From positions 419,703 through 483,702 of the forward strand of contig BJOX01000141.1 of the NCBI GenBank assembly GCA_009731375.1: a stretch of 64,000 bases of DNA, in the 5' to 3' direction. Of the stretch, positions 43,229-54,390 are shown one piece after another (position 1 is the first letter of the stretch; every line of letters starts with the position of its first letter). The notes beneath the pieces were generated by a model. It had not been told where the DNA came from. It searched no databases and saw only the letters and a list, made by a program, of their open reading frames with translations. The translations under genes were made by a program, and so were the position numbers. Source of the DNA: Paulinella micropora (lineage: Eukaryota > Cercozoa > Imbricatea > Euglyphida).

Positions 43229-45058
43229 ATGGACGAACTGGTACGACCACAGCTCGTTCAGTCTCGAGGCAGGCCCTTGTCGACGCGGCGCTCCCTAAAC
43301 TACGCGTCATCATCGTCGTCATCGGCATCATCCGCTTCGATTTTGGCGTCGCCATCCGCGGCCGCCGCCACTGCCCCCTTGTCCTCGATCGGACCATCTT
43401 TGGCATCGTCATCATCATCATCCTCATCATCACTAGGAGCGACGGCGCCCACCATTGACGCTGCAGACTGCGCGCCCGTGCGGACAATTAGTGAGGCCCT
43501 TGTCCGCGACCTCCAGAAGGCCCCGATGACTCCGACGCCCCCACTGCCGCTCCACGCGAACACAGGTCGAACTCGCAGCTCGACATCAGGCACGGAGGTG
43601 AAGGATACAGATGACCCCCCATCCTGTTCGGGGCCCGCGCCAACAGTGCCTTCCTCGACTAGGAGCATTCACCGCGTCGGCGACCTACGCGGCAGGCCTA
43701 GGAGGGCCCCCATACCTGCCACCGGTGCCAACGTGTGCCCCATCGTTGGACGCGGCCCCCTAGATGAGTTCTCCCTCCGCTCGCTCAGAGGATTTGAACC
43801 TCAGCCGATGACATCAGCTGACCGTGAAGCCATCGGTAACCATATACTACTCCGACAACATGAGTCCATCACTCCGGTGGCCGTCCGACAACTGGGCCCG
43901 GCTCAACCCGTGGACTACCGTCCGGTCCTGGCAGTGCCAGACATATGGATACGTCCAACCGACCCTACGCGCCCTACGTATACCGGGAGCTCTCCTGGCA
44001 TGGATGGAGACCTATGGATTGTCAAGGAGGTATACGCCAACTACTTTCCGACATTGGCCTGCGTCTGCCTCGCAGGCACCCATCCCAAACGCCTACACCT
44101 TCTCTACTGGATCCCGGAACAAGCGATCACCAGCCGAGGCCTATGGCCCGACAATGCCACCATAAGGGCTGACAATCAGTGGGTTCACCCGCGAGTGGAA
44201 CGAGCTGCGCACGGCAGACGACGAGCGTGGGACTACCACATCCCACCCCCGGAGAATGAAATTCAATGGAAGTCCGTGCAGCGCATGTTCTACCCGCACA
44301 GCGAGCACTACAGCTTCATCGCTTACCCGCTCTTGGCACGGAGTCCGACCTTCACCCCATGGGAAGCGTTCAACCATTCAACATTAGTGATGGCATCCAT
44401 CAGAGTCGTACGTATACCTACTTACGTACCGATCCTTGCCAGATGTACGGACTTCCGACGCACCTCTTGGGGCGAAGAAGGACGTACGGTCCTATTCATC
44501 GATGCTACCATCGGCCTTAGCCGCGACCAACCTACGCGCCTAATGCAACACTACTGGCCGCCTCGCAACACGCCTCATGAAATGGACCCGGGCACCTACT
44601 ACGACCTCACAGCGAGACTTGCCCTTCTGGCTGACGGCAAAACCCCACTAGGCGTCGTCAACACCGAGGCCCTATGCCTGTTTAGAGTTCCTAGCCGCAC
44701 GCCCCAACGTCTGCTGCGGGCTCAGGCGAACGCGCTCACGCCGGAAAAAGTAGAAGAAATGCTCAACACGCCGAAGGGTTCCAGCATGATGCTCCGATTC
44801 CTCGAGTCCGGATTGAACGCCGTCATCTTTCACTTCGGGCCGGCACATGGACGGAGCACGGCACAACTTTTGTGCACGGCCCTCGTCGGCCGTCACGTGG
44901 AGCCAACCGGAGACGTGGGTTACTTCTACACCGGTATGCCTATCATCCCACCTACCGCCCATGGGGATATAAAATGTCTTCACATCTTGGACTCATCGTC
45001 GGAGCACCCCGAAGTCAACCCCTCGGAACACTGTCCTGGATGTACTCTCCGAGGGTGA
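43229..45058 (+). CDS. unknown ORF 1 of the Copia-related element (610 aa)
   Basis: Uninterrupted. The first ATG is at 43,229; the frame opens slightly upstream. About residues 1-170 are Ser/Ala/Pro-rich low complexity. About 180-610 look like a folded domain: GPLDEFSLRSLRGFEP, VDYRPVLAVPDIWIRP, LWIVKEVYANYFPTL, HLLYWIPEQAITSRG, WKSVQRMFYPHSEHYSF, ARCTDFRRTSWGEE, a VEEMLNTPKGSSMMLRFL helix, and a C-terminal HCPGCTLRG. No transmembrane segment, DDE, YxDD or HHCC pattern is seen. The TGA is followed after one A by the ATG of the next ORF (TGAAATG), in the +1 frame, so coupled translation or frameshifting is possible. Intactness among broken neighbours is notable. I do not recognise it. Confidence 0.6.
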   Translation: MDELVRPQLVQSRGRPLSTRRSLNYASSSSSSASSASILASPSAAAATAPLSSIGPSLASSSSSSSSSLGATAPTIDAADCAPVRTISEALVRDLQKAPMTPTPPLPLHANTGRTRSSTSGTEVKDTDDPPSCSGPAPTVPSSTRSIHRVGDLRGRPRRAPIPATGANVCPIVGRGPLDEFSLRSLRGFEPQPMTSADREAIGNHILLRQHESITPVAVRQLGPAQPVDYRPVLAVPDIWIRPTDPTRPTYTGSSPGMDGDLWIVKEVYANYFPTLACVCLAGTHPKRLHLLYWIPEQAITSRGLWPDNATIRADNQWVHPRVERAAHGRRRAWDYHIPPPENEIQWKSVQRMFYPHSEHYSFIAYPLLARSPTFTPWEAFNHSTLVMASIRVVRIPTYVPILARCTDFRRTSWGEEGRTVLFIDATIGLSRDQPTRLMQHYWPPRNTPHEMDPGTYYDLTARLALLADGKTPLGVVNTEALCLFRVPSRTPQRLLRAQANALTPEKVEEMLNTPKGSSMMLRFLESGLNAVIFHFGPAHGRSTAQLLCTALVGRHVEPTGDVGYFYTGMPIIPPTAHGDIKCLHILDSSSEHPEVNPSEHCPGCTLRG

Positions 45059-45059
45059 A

Positions 45060-46118
45060 ATGCTGTTCCCCTGGTATTGTTACAGTATGGAGACTCCGAC
45101 CTCCGGCCAAGACTGTCACACCATGGCCCCTGGATTCGGCAGCCCACCATACCAACGCTACGTTTTCAAACTACCGACTCGAGAACGCTGCTTCGCCCTA
45201 CAGCACTACTTCCACCGACTCCCTTGCATGGATCCCATATGGTCGAAGATCACTGCAACGGACTCCTACTACGACATTGCCGGTGTACCCGTACGTGAGC
45301 GCAGCTATGAATGCACCGTCGACGTCCCTCGGAACTACTTCAGCAACAGTTCCTTGACCATCTACTACTGCAACTCGGGCGACGCAAAGTTGTTCGACAA
45401 CATCATCCGAGATCATTGGATGGGATGGACAAGAGGAATACGCTTCACATTTGGTAGGAGTACTCTAGGCGGCTCCCGCGAAGCCAACAACAGCATATCC
45501 AACTACCTACGGGATGCTCACAACTGGTCCGACCCCGAGAATAAAGACGCCGCCAATGTCTTGTGGCCGACCCAGTTCCATTGGGTCCGTTACGACAACA
45601 TGGAGTGGATCATGGTCCAAATCGCCATCTTTCTCATCGCCAGCCAAACCGGCCGCCGCGACAGCCGCGAGATCCACGTAGTCCATCACCCCACTGATAC
45701 CGTCCCATGTCACTACGACATCATCAACCCGTACTCGCGGGATAAACGTTTGCGGGGCCACCCTATCGGCGTCCCGTGCACTCGCCTGCGAGAAAACTTC
45801 CACCCTAATCCCCACATCCGGCAGTGGAAGGAGGAGAATAAATCCGCAGCCCTGCCGGACGACAAACACATCCCTGCGGGACGCTGGATCAACCTGAAGG
45901 CAGCCGAAACTACGGAGCGCCTCCGCTACTTCTACTGCGAAATGAAGATGTCTCAGACGGATCTCAATTTCGAGACCCTTCTAAACCTTCCCCTTCCAGT
46001 TAAGACGTTGAGCCCTTTGGAAACACGCGGACACTACCGCATCGGCTTCCCCTTCGGTGAGTTCATCGACCCGGGATTCGACGTGTGCCAACAACCGCCG
46101 ATCAGCCCGGAGCACTAG
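45060..46118 (+). CDS. unknown ORF 2 of the Copia-related element (352 aa)
   Basis: Uninterrupted, starting MLFPWYCYSMETP one base after the previous stop. Rich in aromatic residues and His (YVFKLPTRERCFALQHYFHR, IIRDHWMGWTRGIRFTFG, FHWVRYDNMEWIMVQIAIFL, EIHVVHHPTDTVPCHYDI, LRYFYCEMKMSQTDLNFE). Predicted mixed alpha/beta and soluble, apart from one hydrophobic helix near 190-205. No polymerase or integrase motif. It may be the second half of one protein of about 970 aa with ORF 1. Function unknown. Confidence 0.6.
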   Translation: MLFPWYCYSMETPTSGQDCHTMAPGFGSPPYQRYVFKLPTRERCFALQHYFHRLPCMDPIWSKITATDSYYDIAGVPVRERSYECTVDVPRNYFSNSSLTIYYCNSGDAKLFDNIIRDHWMGWTRGIRFTFGRSTLGGSREANNSISNYLRDAHNWSDPENKDAANVLWPTQFHWVRYDNMEWIMVQIAIFLIASQTGRRDSREIHVVHHPTDTVPCHYDIINPYSRDKRLRGHPIGVPCTRLRENFHPNPHIRQWKEENKSAALPDDKHIPAGRWINLKAAETTERLRYFYCEMKMSQTDLNFETLLNLPLPVKTLSPLETRGHYRIGFPFGEFIDPGFDVCQQPPISPEH

Positions 46119-46124
46119 GATCCA

Positions 46125-46411
46125 GCGCGCGCCCGATCGACATCGAATCGGATGCGGACTACACACAGCTGGCCGCAGCCACCCATCCTGTACGGCGACA
46201 ACCAGGGAGCGCTGGACCTTGCTGACACGAATGTTTTGCTAGGAAGCTGGGACACGTGGACCTGCGGTGTGCCATCGTCAACCAGAAGGTGGAGGCCGGA
46301 CTTAGTAATCAACGAGAAAGTGGGCTCAGCCGACAAGGTGGCAGACATCAACACCAAGCCCATGCGCGGGGAGCCATACGATCGGCGCGTTCGTCACGTT
46401 TCCAAGGATTA
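46125..46411 (+). pseudogene. Copia-type RNase H remnant
   Basis: Pieces in different frames: SDADYTQLAAA, like the S-x-A-E-Y-x-A-L-A motif; ILYGDNQGALDLAD, matching the hallmark Y-x-DN-x-x-A-I-x-L; GHVDLRCAIVNQKVEAG, like KHIDIRYHFIRE-x-V; and SADKVADINTKPM, like the ADILTKPL C-terminus. About 30 residues are missing between the first two pieces, and two opposite one-base shifts occur inside. Clearly Copia-type (Ty1), not Ty3. Confidence 0.85.
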
Positions 46412-46439
46412 AAGACTCGGGAACCGTTCCGGGCCTTCT

Positions 46440-46825
46440 AGAGGTAGAGGGACAACCCCCGACAGCAGGATTTTCAACGGGAAAAGCTCACGGACACTAA
46501 ATCAGTAGTTCGCGTTTAAGGACCTTATGTAAGGTTACCCGATAGCAAGGGTATAGGTTTTAATGATTGTGCGTCTATATTGCCGAACTCCACAGGAGAC
46601 GTATGATAGCGCACTTGCGGGGCTTGTTTAGTCTTATTATTTCAAGTGTACTATTGATATTACCGTCCTGCTCTTTATAGTTACAGTGTAGCTATTTGGC
46701 CGAACGAACTCCACAGGAGACGTAGGGTAGCTCACTTGCGCTTTAATTTGTTTGTTCACTTGCTACAGTTGTTATTTACGGATTGAGGTGGGACACTGAC
46801 TCGTAAGGGGAGCATTGGACATTAA
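46440..46825 (+). repeat. probable 3' LTR region of the Copia-related element
   Basis: Purine tract GAGGTAGAGGGA, then non-coding sequence containing a duplicated string, AACTCCACAGGAGACGTA (46,588 and 46,706), each followed by GATAGC-CACTTGCG or GGTAGCTCACTTGCG. No matching 5' LTR was found. The right part is interrupted by the TTAA-type element at 46,830. Confidence 0.5.
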
Positions 46826-46829
46826 TTAA

Positions 46830-48342
46830 CCCTTAACGGTACGGTCCACTAGATCCACTTAAGTGGATCTAAATTTTATGAGTCAAAATAAAGAGTATTT
46901 TTAGTTTATTTTTACTCGATTCAGCTCGCCGTTTACTTGCTAAGAAAAATCTATTTAGAGTTACAGTTGAGCCAAAAAAACAAATTTATCTGAGGCATAT
47001 GATGTGAAAATAGTTGATTTTGCTATATTTAATGTAATATACTTTAAAGTACTTCTGTGAATTTGCTACGCTACATACGTTAGTACTATGCATTGAAAAG
47101 TAACAAACAAATATTGAACACATACAACAAAATAGCATAAGTATCATAATTGACAGATAGAACGAGATTGGTGCACTTTAAATTTTTGAGAAATCTAGTA
47201 AATACACAACTACCTACAACCGAGGAAAAATGAAATAAAACTGAAACGAAACTAAGGAGATACATAAAAACAAAGAAGATGAAGTGAATAGACAACACAA
47301 GATGAGAAAATAAGAAAGAAGATATGTGAAAAGTTGAATATTGGCTCGCGAAGATGAGACAAAAAAACGAAGTTTTGCAAAGTGATTTGAGTCTAGAAAA
47401 CAATAATTTGCTATGTCAGGATGGCACGAAAACAAAACAGTAAGCATCCAAATAAAAAGAGGAAGGAGAGGAGGAGTCACAGAAAAGAAAAAGATACCAT
47501 AAATAAGGGAAGCTAAAACTAAATTTTTTTGAAAGTGAAGTAGCAACTGAAAGAGTGAGTAAATATATTCACGAAAGGCAAATATAACACAAAAATGTAT
47601 ACAGAACAATTCGTAATGATGCAGAGGACAGGTTCCTATGCTACATTATGTCAAAACAGTCTCTGTGCGTTGGAAACAAACCCATTTCCAACAACATACA
47701 CTATGTCAACACGAACAAACAAAAAGACGGTTGTGTCCCCAGGAGAGAAAACACTATCATAAGCAAACATAGTCTATATAGTAACAATATAACACAGCTC
47801 AATATTCACATACAGTGCTGTCTGTGCAAGGCGGTACTCGCAAACACCATTAGTTCATATTTGATAATCCTGAGAAAAAATTGCTTGGGGAAACGTAAAA
47901 ACTAAGTGAAACAACTACCACTTGAAACCTCAAAGAGGAAAAGTGTTGAGGACATTGTTACAAATTTGGAATGATAGGATGTTGCAGAGAACGAGCTATT
48001 AGAATGGCTGCCATGCTGAACAAAAATCGACTTTTCACCACAGGTTCTCCGGGAAAAATACTGAAAAACTTGAAATGAACGAGTGGCACCTCAAATCATT
48101 CTACAAATCAGTTTTGCCACCGTTTTCACACCGGAACTTTCAGAAAGTCGAAATATAAACTAAAGGTGTTTCAGAGTCATAATATTTGCTTTACTGACAT
48201 ATATATACACAAAAAACCATGTTGTACGCTTTTTGGTAAACCTCTGTAACTAGTGTAAGATCCCATGCACTTAATTATATTAATATAAGCTGTTAAGTGG
48301 ATCCGCCGCGGTCCACTTAAGTGGATCGTGTACGGTTAAGGG
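46830..48342. mobile_element. TTAA-type (piggyBac-like) non-autonomous element
   Basis: 1,513 bp. The left end CCCTTAACGGTAC and the right end (reverse complement) CCCTTAACCGTAC form terminal inverted repeats. The left flank is TTAA (46,826-46,829) and the right flank TTAT, a one-base-changed copy. TTAA target duplication with CCC...GGG ends is characteristic of piggyBac-type elements. A perfect 20-bp palindrome, AGATCCACTTAAGTGGATCT, lies at 46,851-46,870, and related GATCCACTTAAGTGGA-type sites occur at 48,296-48,328 near the other end. The interior is AT-rich. A hydrophobic minus frame (47,086-47,403) has no transposase character, so it depends on a transposase elsewhere. Confidence 0.78.
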
Positions 48343-48466
48343 TTATTTGTAATTAGACCGGGCCCTTTCTTCTCACTTACTACAGTGTCCATTATTACTT
48401 AATTACCCGTTAGTAGCAGTGTCGTAGTATTAATAATGTTGTTGGTATTCAAGGTATTATTAGTTG

Positions 48467-48746
48467 TTATTGCTGTTGACATTCAAGACAACAACAAAAA
48501 TTAGTTTTTCATTTTTGTGTCAGATTTTCATTTTTGTGACAGTTTTTCATTTTTGTGACAAAAATTCAAATTTTCAAATTTAACGGTAACATTTCGCGAA
48601 AATTTACGATATTTTGCGGACGAATATAGCAGTTAATTTGAAAAATTCAAATTTTCACCCAAAATCAAAATTCCAACCAAAACTGAAATTCCAACCAAAA
48701 CAGAAAAATCAATTTTTTTTGTTGTCTTGAATGTCAACAGCAATAA
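48467..48746. mobile_element. 280-bp MITE-like element
   Basis: Terminal inverted repeats of about 36 bp: TTATTGCTGTTGACATTCAA plus GACAACAACAAAAATT on the left, and its near-perfect complement at 48,711-48,746. The interior has tandem TTTTTCATTTTTGTGACA units (three) and CCAACCAAAAC units, with no ORF. Class not determined. Confidence 0.88.
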
Positions 48747-49490
48747 TACAGTCAATTGAAGTTTAATCCTTATCCTGGTACTGGTGGCACCAGCTTTTTA
48801 CCATTACTTCTTTTAACAATATCAGTACGTTACGTGGGTCAATTTCTGGAAGGTACATCTTTTTGACTTAGTTAGTTGGACTGGCGGGAATTGTTTTCAT
48901 TATTGTTAAATTCTGCGTAGTGAGAAATCAACGACAGTGACCCGGCGGTAAGAGGTGAACGCACCGGCAAGTTGCCGGTTCACTTAAAGACTGGAAGCAT
49001 TGCGGAAGCCCTTCGTCCATTGGTGACGCACTCATCGTGCGAGGTTCAATTGTTAATGAAACGTGACCTTGTTATTATATCTATTAATACTTCAGATTCA
49101 AATTAATACAGCCGGCCGGAGCTTTTCCTATCTTTTTTCAATGATTTCCGATATATTAATATTAATATATCCGGTTAGAGATGCGAATTAATATAGTCAT
49201 TATAGCATCAAAGTACATTTTATTAGTATTAAAACAGTTTGTGGGGAGCGTAGATTTAATAACAAGGAAAACTAGACTGTAAGTATGTGGTATATATTAA
49301 CTGACCGTCATAATAATCGGACTTTCAATAGCCTGGGCAAAATTAACCATCCGTAACTTGAATCAATTTCTTTTTTGGATGAAGTTCGCCTCTTGAACAT
49401 TTTCAGTAGTATATATTATTAATAAATATATGATATTGAATATGCCCAAGTGATAGGAAAACCTTGGAAACATCTTAGACAGAACAATTG
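48747..49490. other. AT-rich low-copy DNA
   Basis: No gene. Repeated TTAATATTAATA-type strings only. Confidence 0.6.
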
Positions 49491-49713
49491 AAACACACAC
49501 GCACACGCACACGCACATTTGCAAATATATGTTGCATGGCTATGATATATAATATGCGTCTCGATATCTATCTAATCTACGCGTGCGATGTGCATGAGCT
49601 AGCGATATCGTGCCCATATGAAACGGCGGTGTGCGCATGCCCTTCTGCTGTTCTTGTCCCTTGTCGCCTTGGTAGTTTTCCTTTCTTACTTTGCATGTTG
49701 CTTCACGATGTCC

Positions 49714-49717
<4 letters not shown>

Positions 49718-49762
<45 letters not shown>

Positions 49763-49800
49763 CGACAACGACAACAAAAACGACGACGACGACGACGACG

Positions 49801-49834
<34 letters not shown>

Positions 49835-50000
49835 CGTTAGTGATGTTATACAAGAGCACTGTCCTTGCACGGTGTTTTGTTTTGAGGGACGCAAGGAAAA
49901 GAAGGAACCAAATAAAGGAAGGACGCCAGGAAAGACTAGAATAAAAAAGGAACAACAACAACAACAACAACAAAGAGGGGGGGGGGGGGGGGGGGAAAAG
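49718..50000. repeat. (CAA)n with CGA block, later CAA and poly-G
   Basis: CAA array with GAC block (49,718-49,836), unique 110 bp, a second CAA array (49,952-49,972) and G18 (49,977-49,996). Confidence 0.95.
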
Positions 50001-50105
50001 AAGAGAAAATAAGAGACCTCGTGTCCTTCCTTGACGACCATGATGTTGCAGTGGGAATGGGCCAGAATATACTGAGAGAAGGAACCGAGCAAGAGCCCCT
50101 TTACC

Positions 50106-50905
<800 letters not shown>

Positions 50906-50938
50906 ATTACTTGACAATGGCCTCCCGGGGATGGAAGT

Positions 50939-51013
50939 CTGCCAACAGCGATCTTTTGCATGTGATCCCACGCGCTGACAGATAGATAGATAGATAGATA
51001 GATAAATAGATAA

Positions 51014-51055
<42 letters not shown>

Positions 51056-51563
51056 GCCAAAAGCGATCTTTTGCATGTGATCCCACGCGCTAAGCAACAG
51101 AGATAGATAGATAGATAGATAGATAGATATAGATGAGATATCGACTAATGTCAGAAAAAAGGAGCTTCTGATTTCGTCAACCAAGGAAGTCTGTGGGTAA
51201 AGTATTAACCCGATGCCCAGCTAAGCCGTGATGTTTGCACGGAAGGGACTGATACAGGCGATACCAAATCTCCCTAGTACCAGGCGGGGCCAGGGCTCGT
51301 TCCATAAGCGCCCCTTGCAGAACGAGCTCCCACCTCCATTACAGAGGACCCAGTAAGCAGATGGAGTTTCGAGACTGTTCGACAGTCTAGTATAAACCGA
51401 CAGAGCACTGTGGGTTTTATTCCGGGCTCAACAAGCGAGAAAGGGCACCCTGAGGGAACAGGATTGTGCTTCCCGTCGCTATTTCGGCATGTGACTTATA
51501 GGCGTATGGCTAGGCACACATAAGGCACCCCACCACGGGCCCAGCACACCCACACCATCCCCT

Positions 51564-51612
<49 letters not shown>

Positions 51613-51657
51613 GCCAAAAGCGATCTTTTGCATGTGACCCCACGCGCTAAGCAGCAG

Positions 51658-51693
<36 letters not shown>

Positions 51694-51740
51694 GCCAAAA
51701 GCGATCTTTTGCATGTGACCCCACGCGCTAAGCAGCAGAG
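50939..51740. repeat. 45-bp unit linked to GATA arrays, four copies
   Basis: TGCCAAAAGCGATCTTTTGC followed by ATGTGATCCCACGCGCTAAG occurs at 50,939, 51,055, 51,612 and 51,693. Each copy is followed by a GATA array, so the repeat unit is (45-mer + GATA)n. Copies 2-4 are more than 95% identical. Confidence 0.93.
51170..51560. other. unique segment inside the GATA/45-mer cluster
   Basis: About 390 bp, moderately GC-rich, no open frame of note. No tRNA-like fold or SINE box could be made convincing. Confidence 0.4.
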
Positions 51741-51807
51741 ATAGATAGATAGATAGATAGATAGATGGATAGTTGGAAAGATGGATAGATGGATAGATGG
51801 ATGGATG

Positions 51808-51838
<31 letters not shown>

Positions 51839-51952
51839 TAGATAGATAGATAGATTATATAGATTAGATAGATAGATAGATTAGATAGATAGATAGATAG
51901 ATAGATAGAAGATAGACAGATAGATAGATAGATTAGATAGATTAGATAGATA
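51741..51952. repeat. (GATA)n with GATTA/GATG variants
   Basis: Degenerate GATA array. Confidence 0.95.
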
Positions 51953-52036
51953 GGCACCTGAGCACTGCTTCATGTAGCCCTCCAGCACGTCTTCGCCCTG
52001 CTCCTTCAGTTTCTGCTCGTACACACACAGATCTAG
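51953..52036 (-). CDS. possible short coding exon
   Basis: The minus frame reads LCVYEQKLKEQGEDVLEGYM and then KQCSG. This is followed by AGGTGCCT, which could hold a 5' splice site at the GATA array. Codons are balanced and the peptide is amphipathic helical, so it looks coding. The upstream side is lost in poly-C and a 424-bp gap. Family not recognised. Confidence 0.3.
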
Positions 52037-52490
52037 ACCCCCCCCCCNNNNNNNNNNNNNNNNNNNNNNNNNNNNNNNNNNNNNNNNNNNNNNNNNNNNN
52101 NNNNNNNNNNNNNNNNNNNNNNNNNNNNNNNNNNNNNNNNNNNNNNNNNNNNNNNNNNNNNNNNNNNNNNNNNNNNNNNNNNNNNNNNNNNNNNNNNNNN
52201 NNNNNNNNNNNNNNNNNNNNNNNNNNNNNNNNNNNNNNNNNNNNNNNNNNNNNNNNNNNNNNNNNNNNNNNNNNNNNNNNNNNNNNNNNNNNNNNNNNNN
52301 NNNNNNNNNNNNNNNNNNNNNNNNNNNNNNNNNNNNNNNNNNNNNNNNNNNNNNNNNNNNNNNNNNNNNNNNNNNNNNNNNNNNNNNNNNNNNNNNNNNN
52401 NNNNNNNNNNNNNNNNNNNNNNNNNNNNNNNNNNNNNNNNNNNNNNNNNNNNNNNNNNNNNNNNNNNNNNNCCCCCCCCCCCCCCCCCCT
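52037..52490. repeat. poly-C around gap 52,048-52,471
   Basis: C10 before and C18 after the N run. Confidence 0.95.
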
Positions 52491-52494
52491 CCCT

Positions 52495-52830
52495 CTTTCA
52501 GAAAAGACTTTACTTAGTCTATGCCTTTCAAGAGGAGAAAGAAATGCTTTACTTTTCTAGAAAAGAGTTTAGTCTGTTTTTAAAGAGGGCAAAGTAAAAG
52601 ACTATACTGTGTCTCAGGCTTTCAAGAGAAAGAAAGAAAAGGCTTCATGTCTGTCTTTGAAAAGGGCAAAGGAAATACTGGTTTTTTGTCTTTCAAGCGA
52701 AAGAAAGAAAAAACTTGAGTCTGTCTTGCAAGAGAGACTTAACTTTGTGCGTGCCTTTCAGGAGAAAAGGAAATAAAAGACTTTTCGTCTGTCTTTCAAA
52801 GAGGGGAAAGAAAAGACTTTGAGGACTAGG
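52495..52830. repeat. degenerate ~50-bp tandem repeat
   Basis: About seven diverged units with GAAAAGACTT, TCTGTCTTTCAAGAG and AAAGGAAA elements. Confidence 0.8.
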
Positions 52831-52904
52831 TCTGTGCCTAGCATGGCCTCGGTGGGATCTTTCTGTACAACCAACAAAGACTTGCAGCCTTTCTTCGTTT
52901 TGAG

Positions 52905-54068
52905 CTGATATGATATGATATGATAGAAATGATATGATAATGATATGATATGATATGATATGATATATGATATGATATATGAAATGATATGATATGAAAT
53001 GAAATGAAATGATATGAAATGATATGACATGAAATGAAATGATATGAAATGAAAGGATAGGATATGATATGATATGATATGATATGATATGAATGATATG
53101 ATATGAATGATATGATATATGAGATGCTATGATACAATATGATATGATATGATATGATATGATACAATATGATATGATATGATATGATACAATATGATAT
53201 GATATGATATGATATGATATGCTATGCTATGATATGAAATGATATGATATGAAATGATATGATATGAAATGATATGATATGATATGATATGATATGATAT
53301 GAAACGATATGATATGAAATGATATGATATGATACAATATGATACAATATGAAATGATATGACATGATACGATATGAAATGATATGCTATGAGATGATAT
53401 GATAAAATATGAGATGATATGATATGATATGATATGATACAATATGATACAATATGATATGATATGATACAATATGATATGATATGATATGATATGCTAT
53501 GTTATGCTATGCTATGCTATGATATGATATGAAATGATATGATATGAAATGATATGAAATGATATGATATGAAATGATATGATGTATGATATGATATGAT
53601 ACAATATGAGATGATATGATATATTAGATGATATGCTATGCTATGCTATGATATGCTATGATATGATATGAAATGATATGATATGATATGAAATGATATG
53701 CTATGCTATGCTATGATATGATATGATATGATACGCTACGCTATGCTATGCTATGATATATGATATATGATATATGATATAAATGATATATGATATATGA
53801 TATATGATATATGATATACTATGATCTATGATCTATGATATATGATATATGATATATATGATATATATGATATATATGACATATATGATATATGATATAT
53901 GATATATGATATGATATATGATACATGATATATGATATGATATGATATGATATGATATGATATGATAATGATATGCTATGCTATGATATGATATGATATG
54001 ATATGATATGCTACGCTATGATATGATATGATATGATATGATATGATGTGATATGATATGATCATGAT
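52905..54068. repeat. (ATATG)n pentamer array, 1.16 kb
   Basis: ATATG units with AAATG, CTATG and ACAAT variants, and a heptamer ATATATG block (53,755-53,935). Open frames (Ile-Ser-Tyr-His) are period artefacts. Confidence 0.97.
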
Positions 54069-54234
54069 CTGATGACATACCACGACATATTCTTTCTAAC
54101 ATTCTGCTAGGTGTGGGTTGTTGACTAGTAGCTCGTTTGAAACCTTGGTACTGATGTTTGTATGTAGGATAAATATTTTATACTAGAAAGGGCCTTGCAT
54201 CGTGTGATCCCTCAAACCTCACTGTTTCCTGCGA

Positions 54235-54235
<1 letters not shown>

Positions 54236-54275
<40 letters not shown>

Positions 54276-54390
54276 NNNNNNNNNNNNNNNNNNNNNNNNN
54301 NNNNNNNNNNNNNNNNNNNNNNNNNNNNNNNNNNNNNNNNNNNNNNNNNNNNNNNNNNNNNTTTCCCCCGGCCCCCCCCCCCCCCCCCCC
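54236..54390. repeat. poly-C around gap 54,276-54,361
   Basis: C40 before and C-rich runs after the gap. Confidence 0.95.

Larger units (their letters stand above)
39241..46825 (+). mobile_element. Copia-related element with an unknown two-ORF cassette
   Basis: A GC-rich block in AT-rich surroundings. The plus-strand order is Gag-like region, CCHC-like knuckle, retropepsin-like region, acidic tail, ORF of 610 aa, ORF of 352 aa, remnant of Copia RNase H (46,135-46,410), then a purine tract (GAGGTAGAGGGA at 46,440) as expected before a 3' LTR. Neither integrase nor RT motifs were found in any frame between protease and RNase H. Either those domains were replaced, or the RNase H remnant belongs to a different, older insertion. 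Confidence 0.6.

Noticed and set aside
43229-46118. Interpretation of the two unknown ORFs as an envelope or as RT/integrase
   Set aside because: No signal peptide, fusion-peptide or membrane anchor pattern, and no DDE, HHCC or YxDD motif was visible. Left as unknown.
47086-47609. Hydrophobic minus frames inside the TTAA element
   Set aside because: Phe/Leu/Ser-rich translation of AT-rich DNA, no transposase signature.
51170-51560. tRNA-derived SINE
   Set aside because: I could not identify A and B boxes at proper spacing or a cloverleaf.
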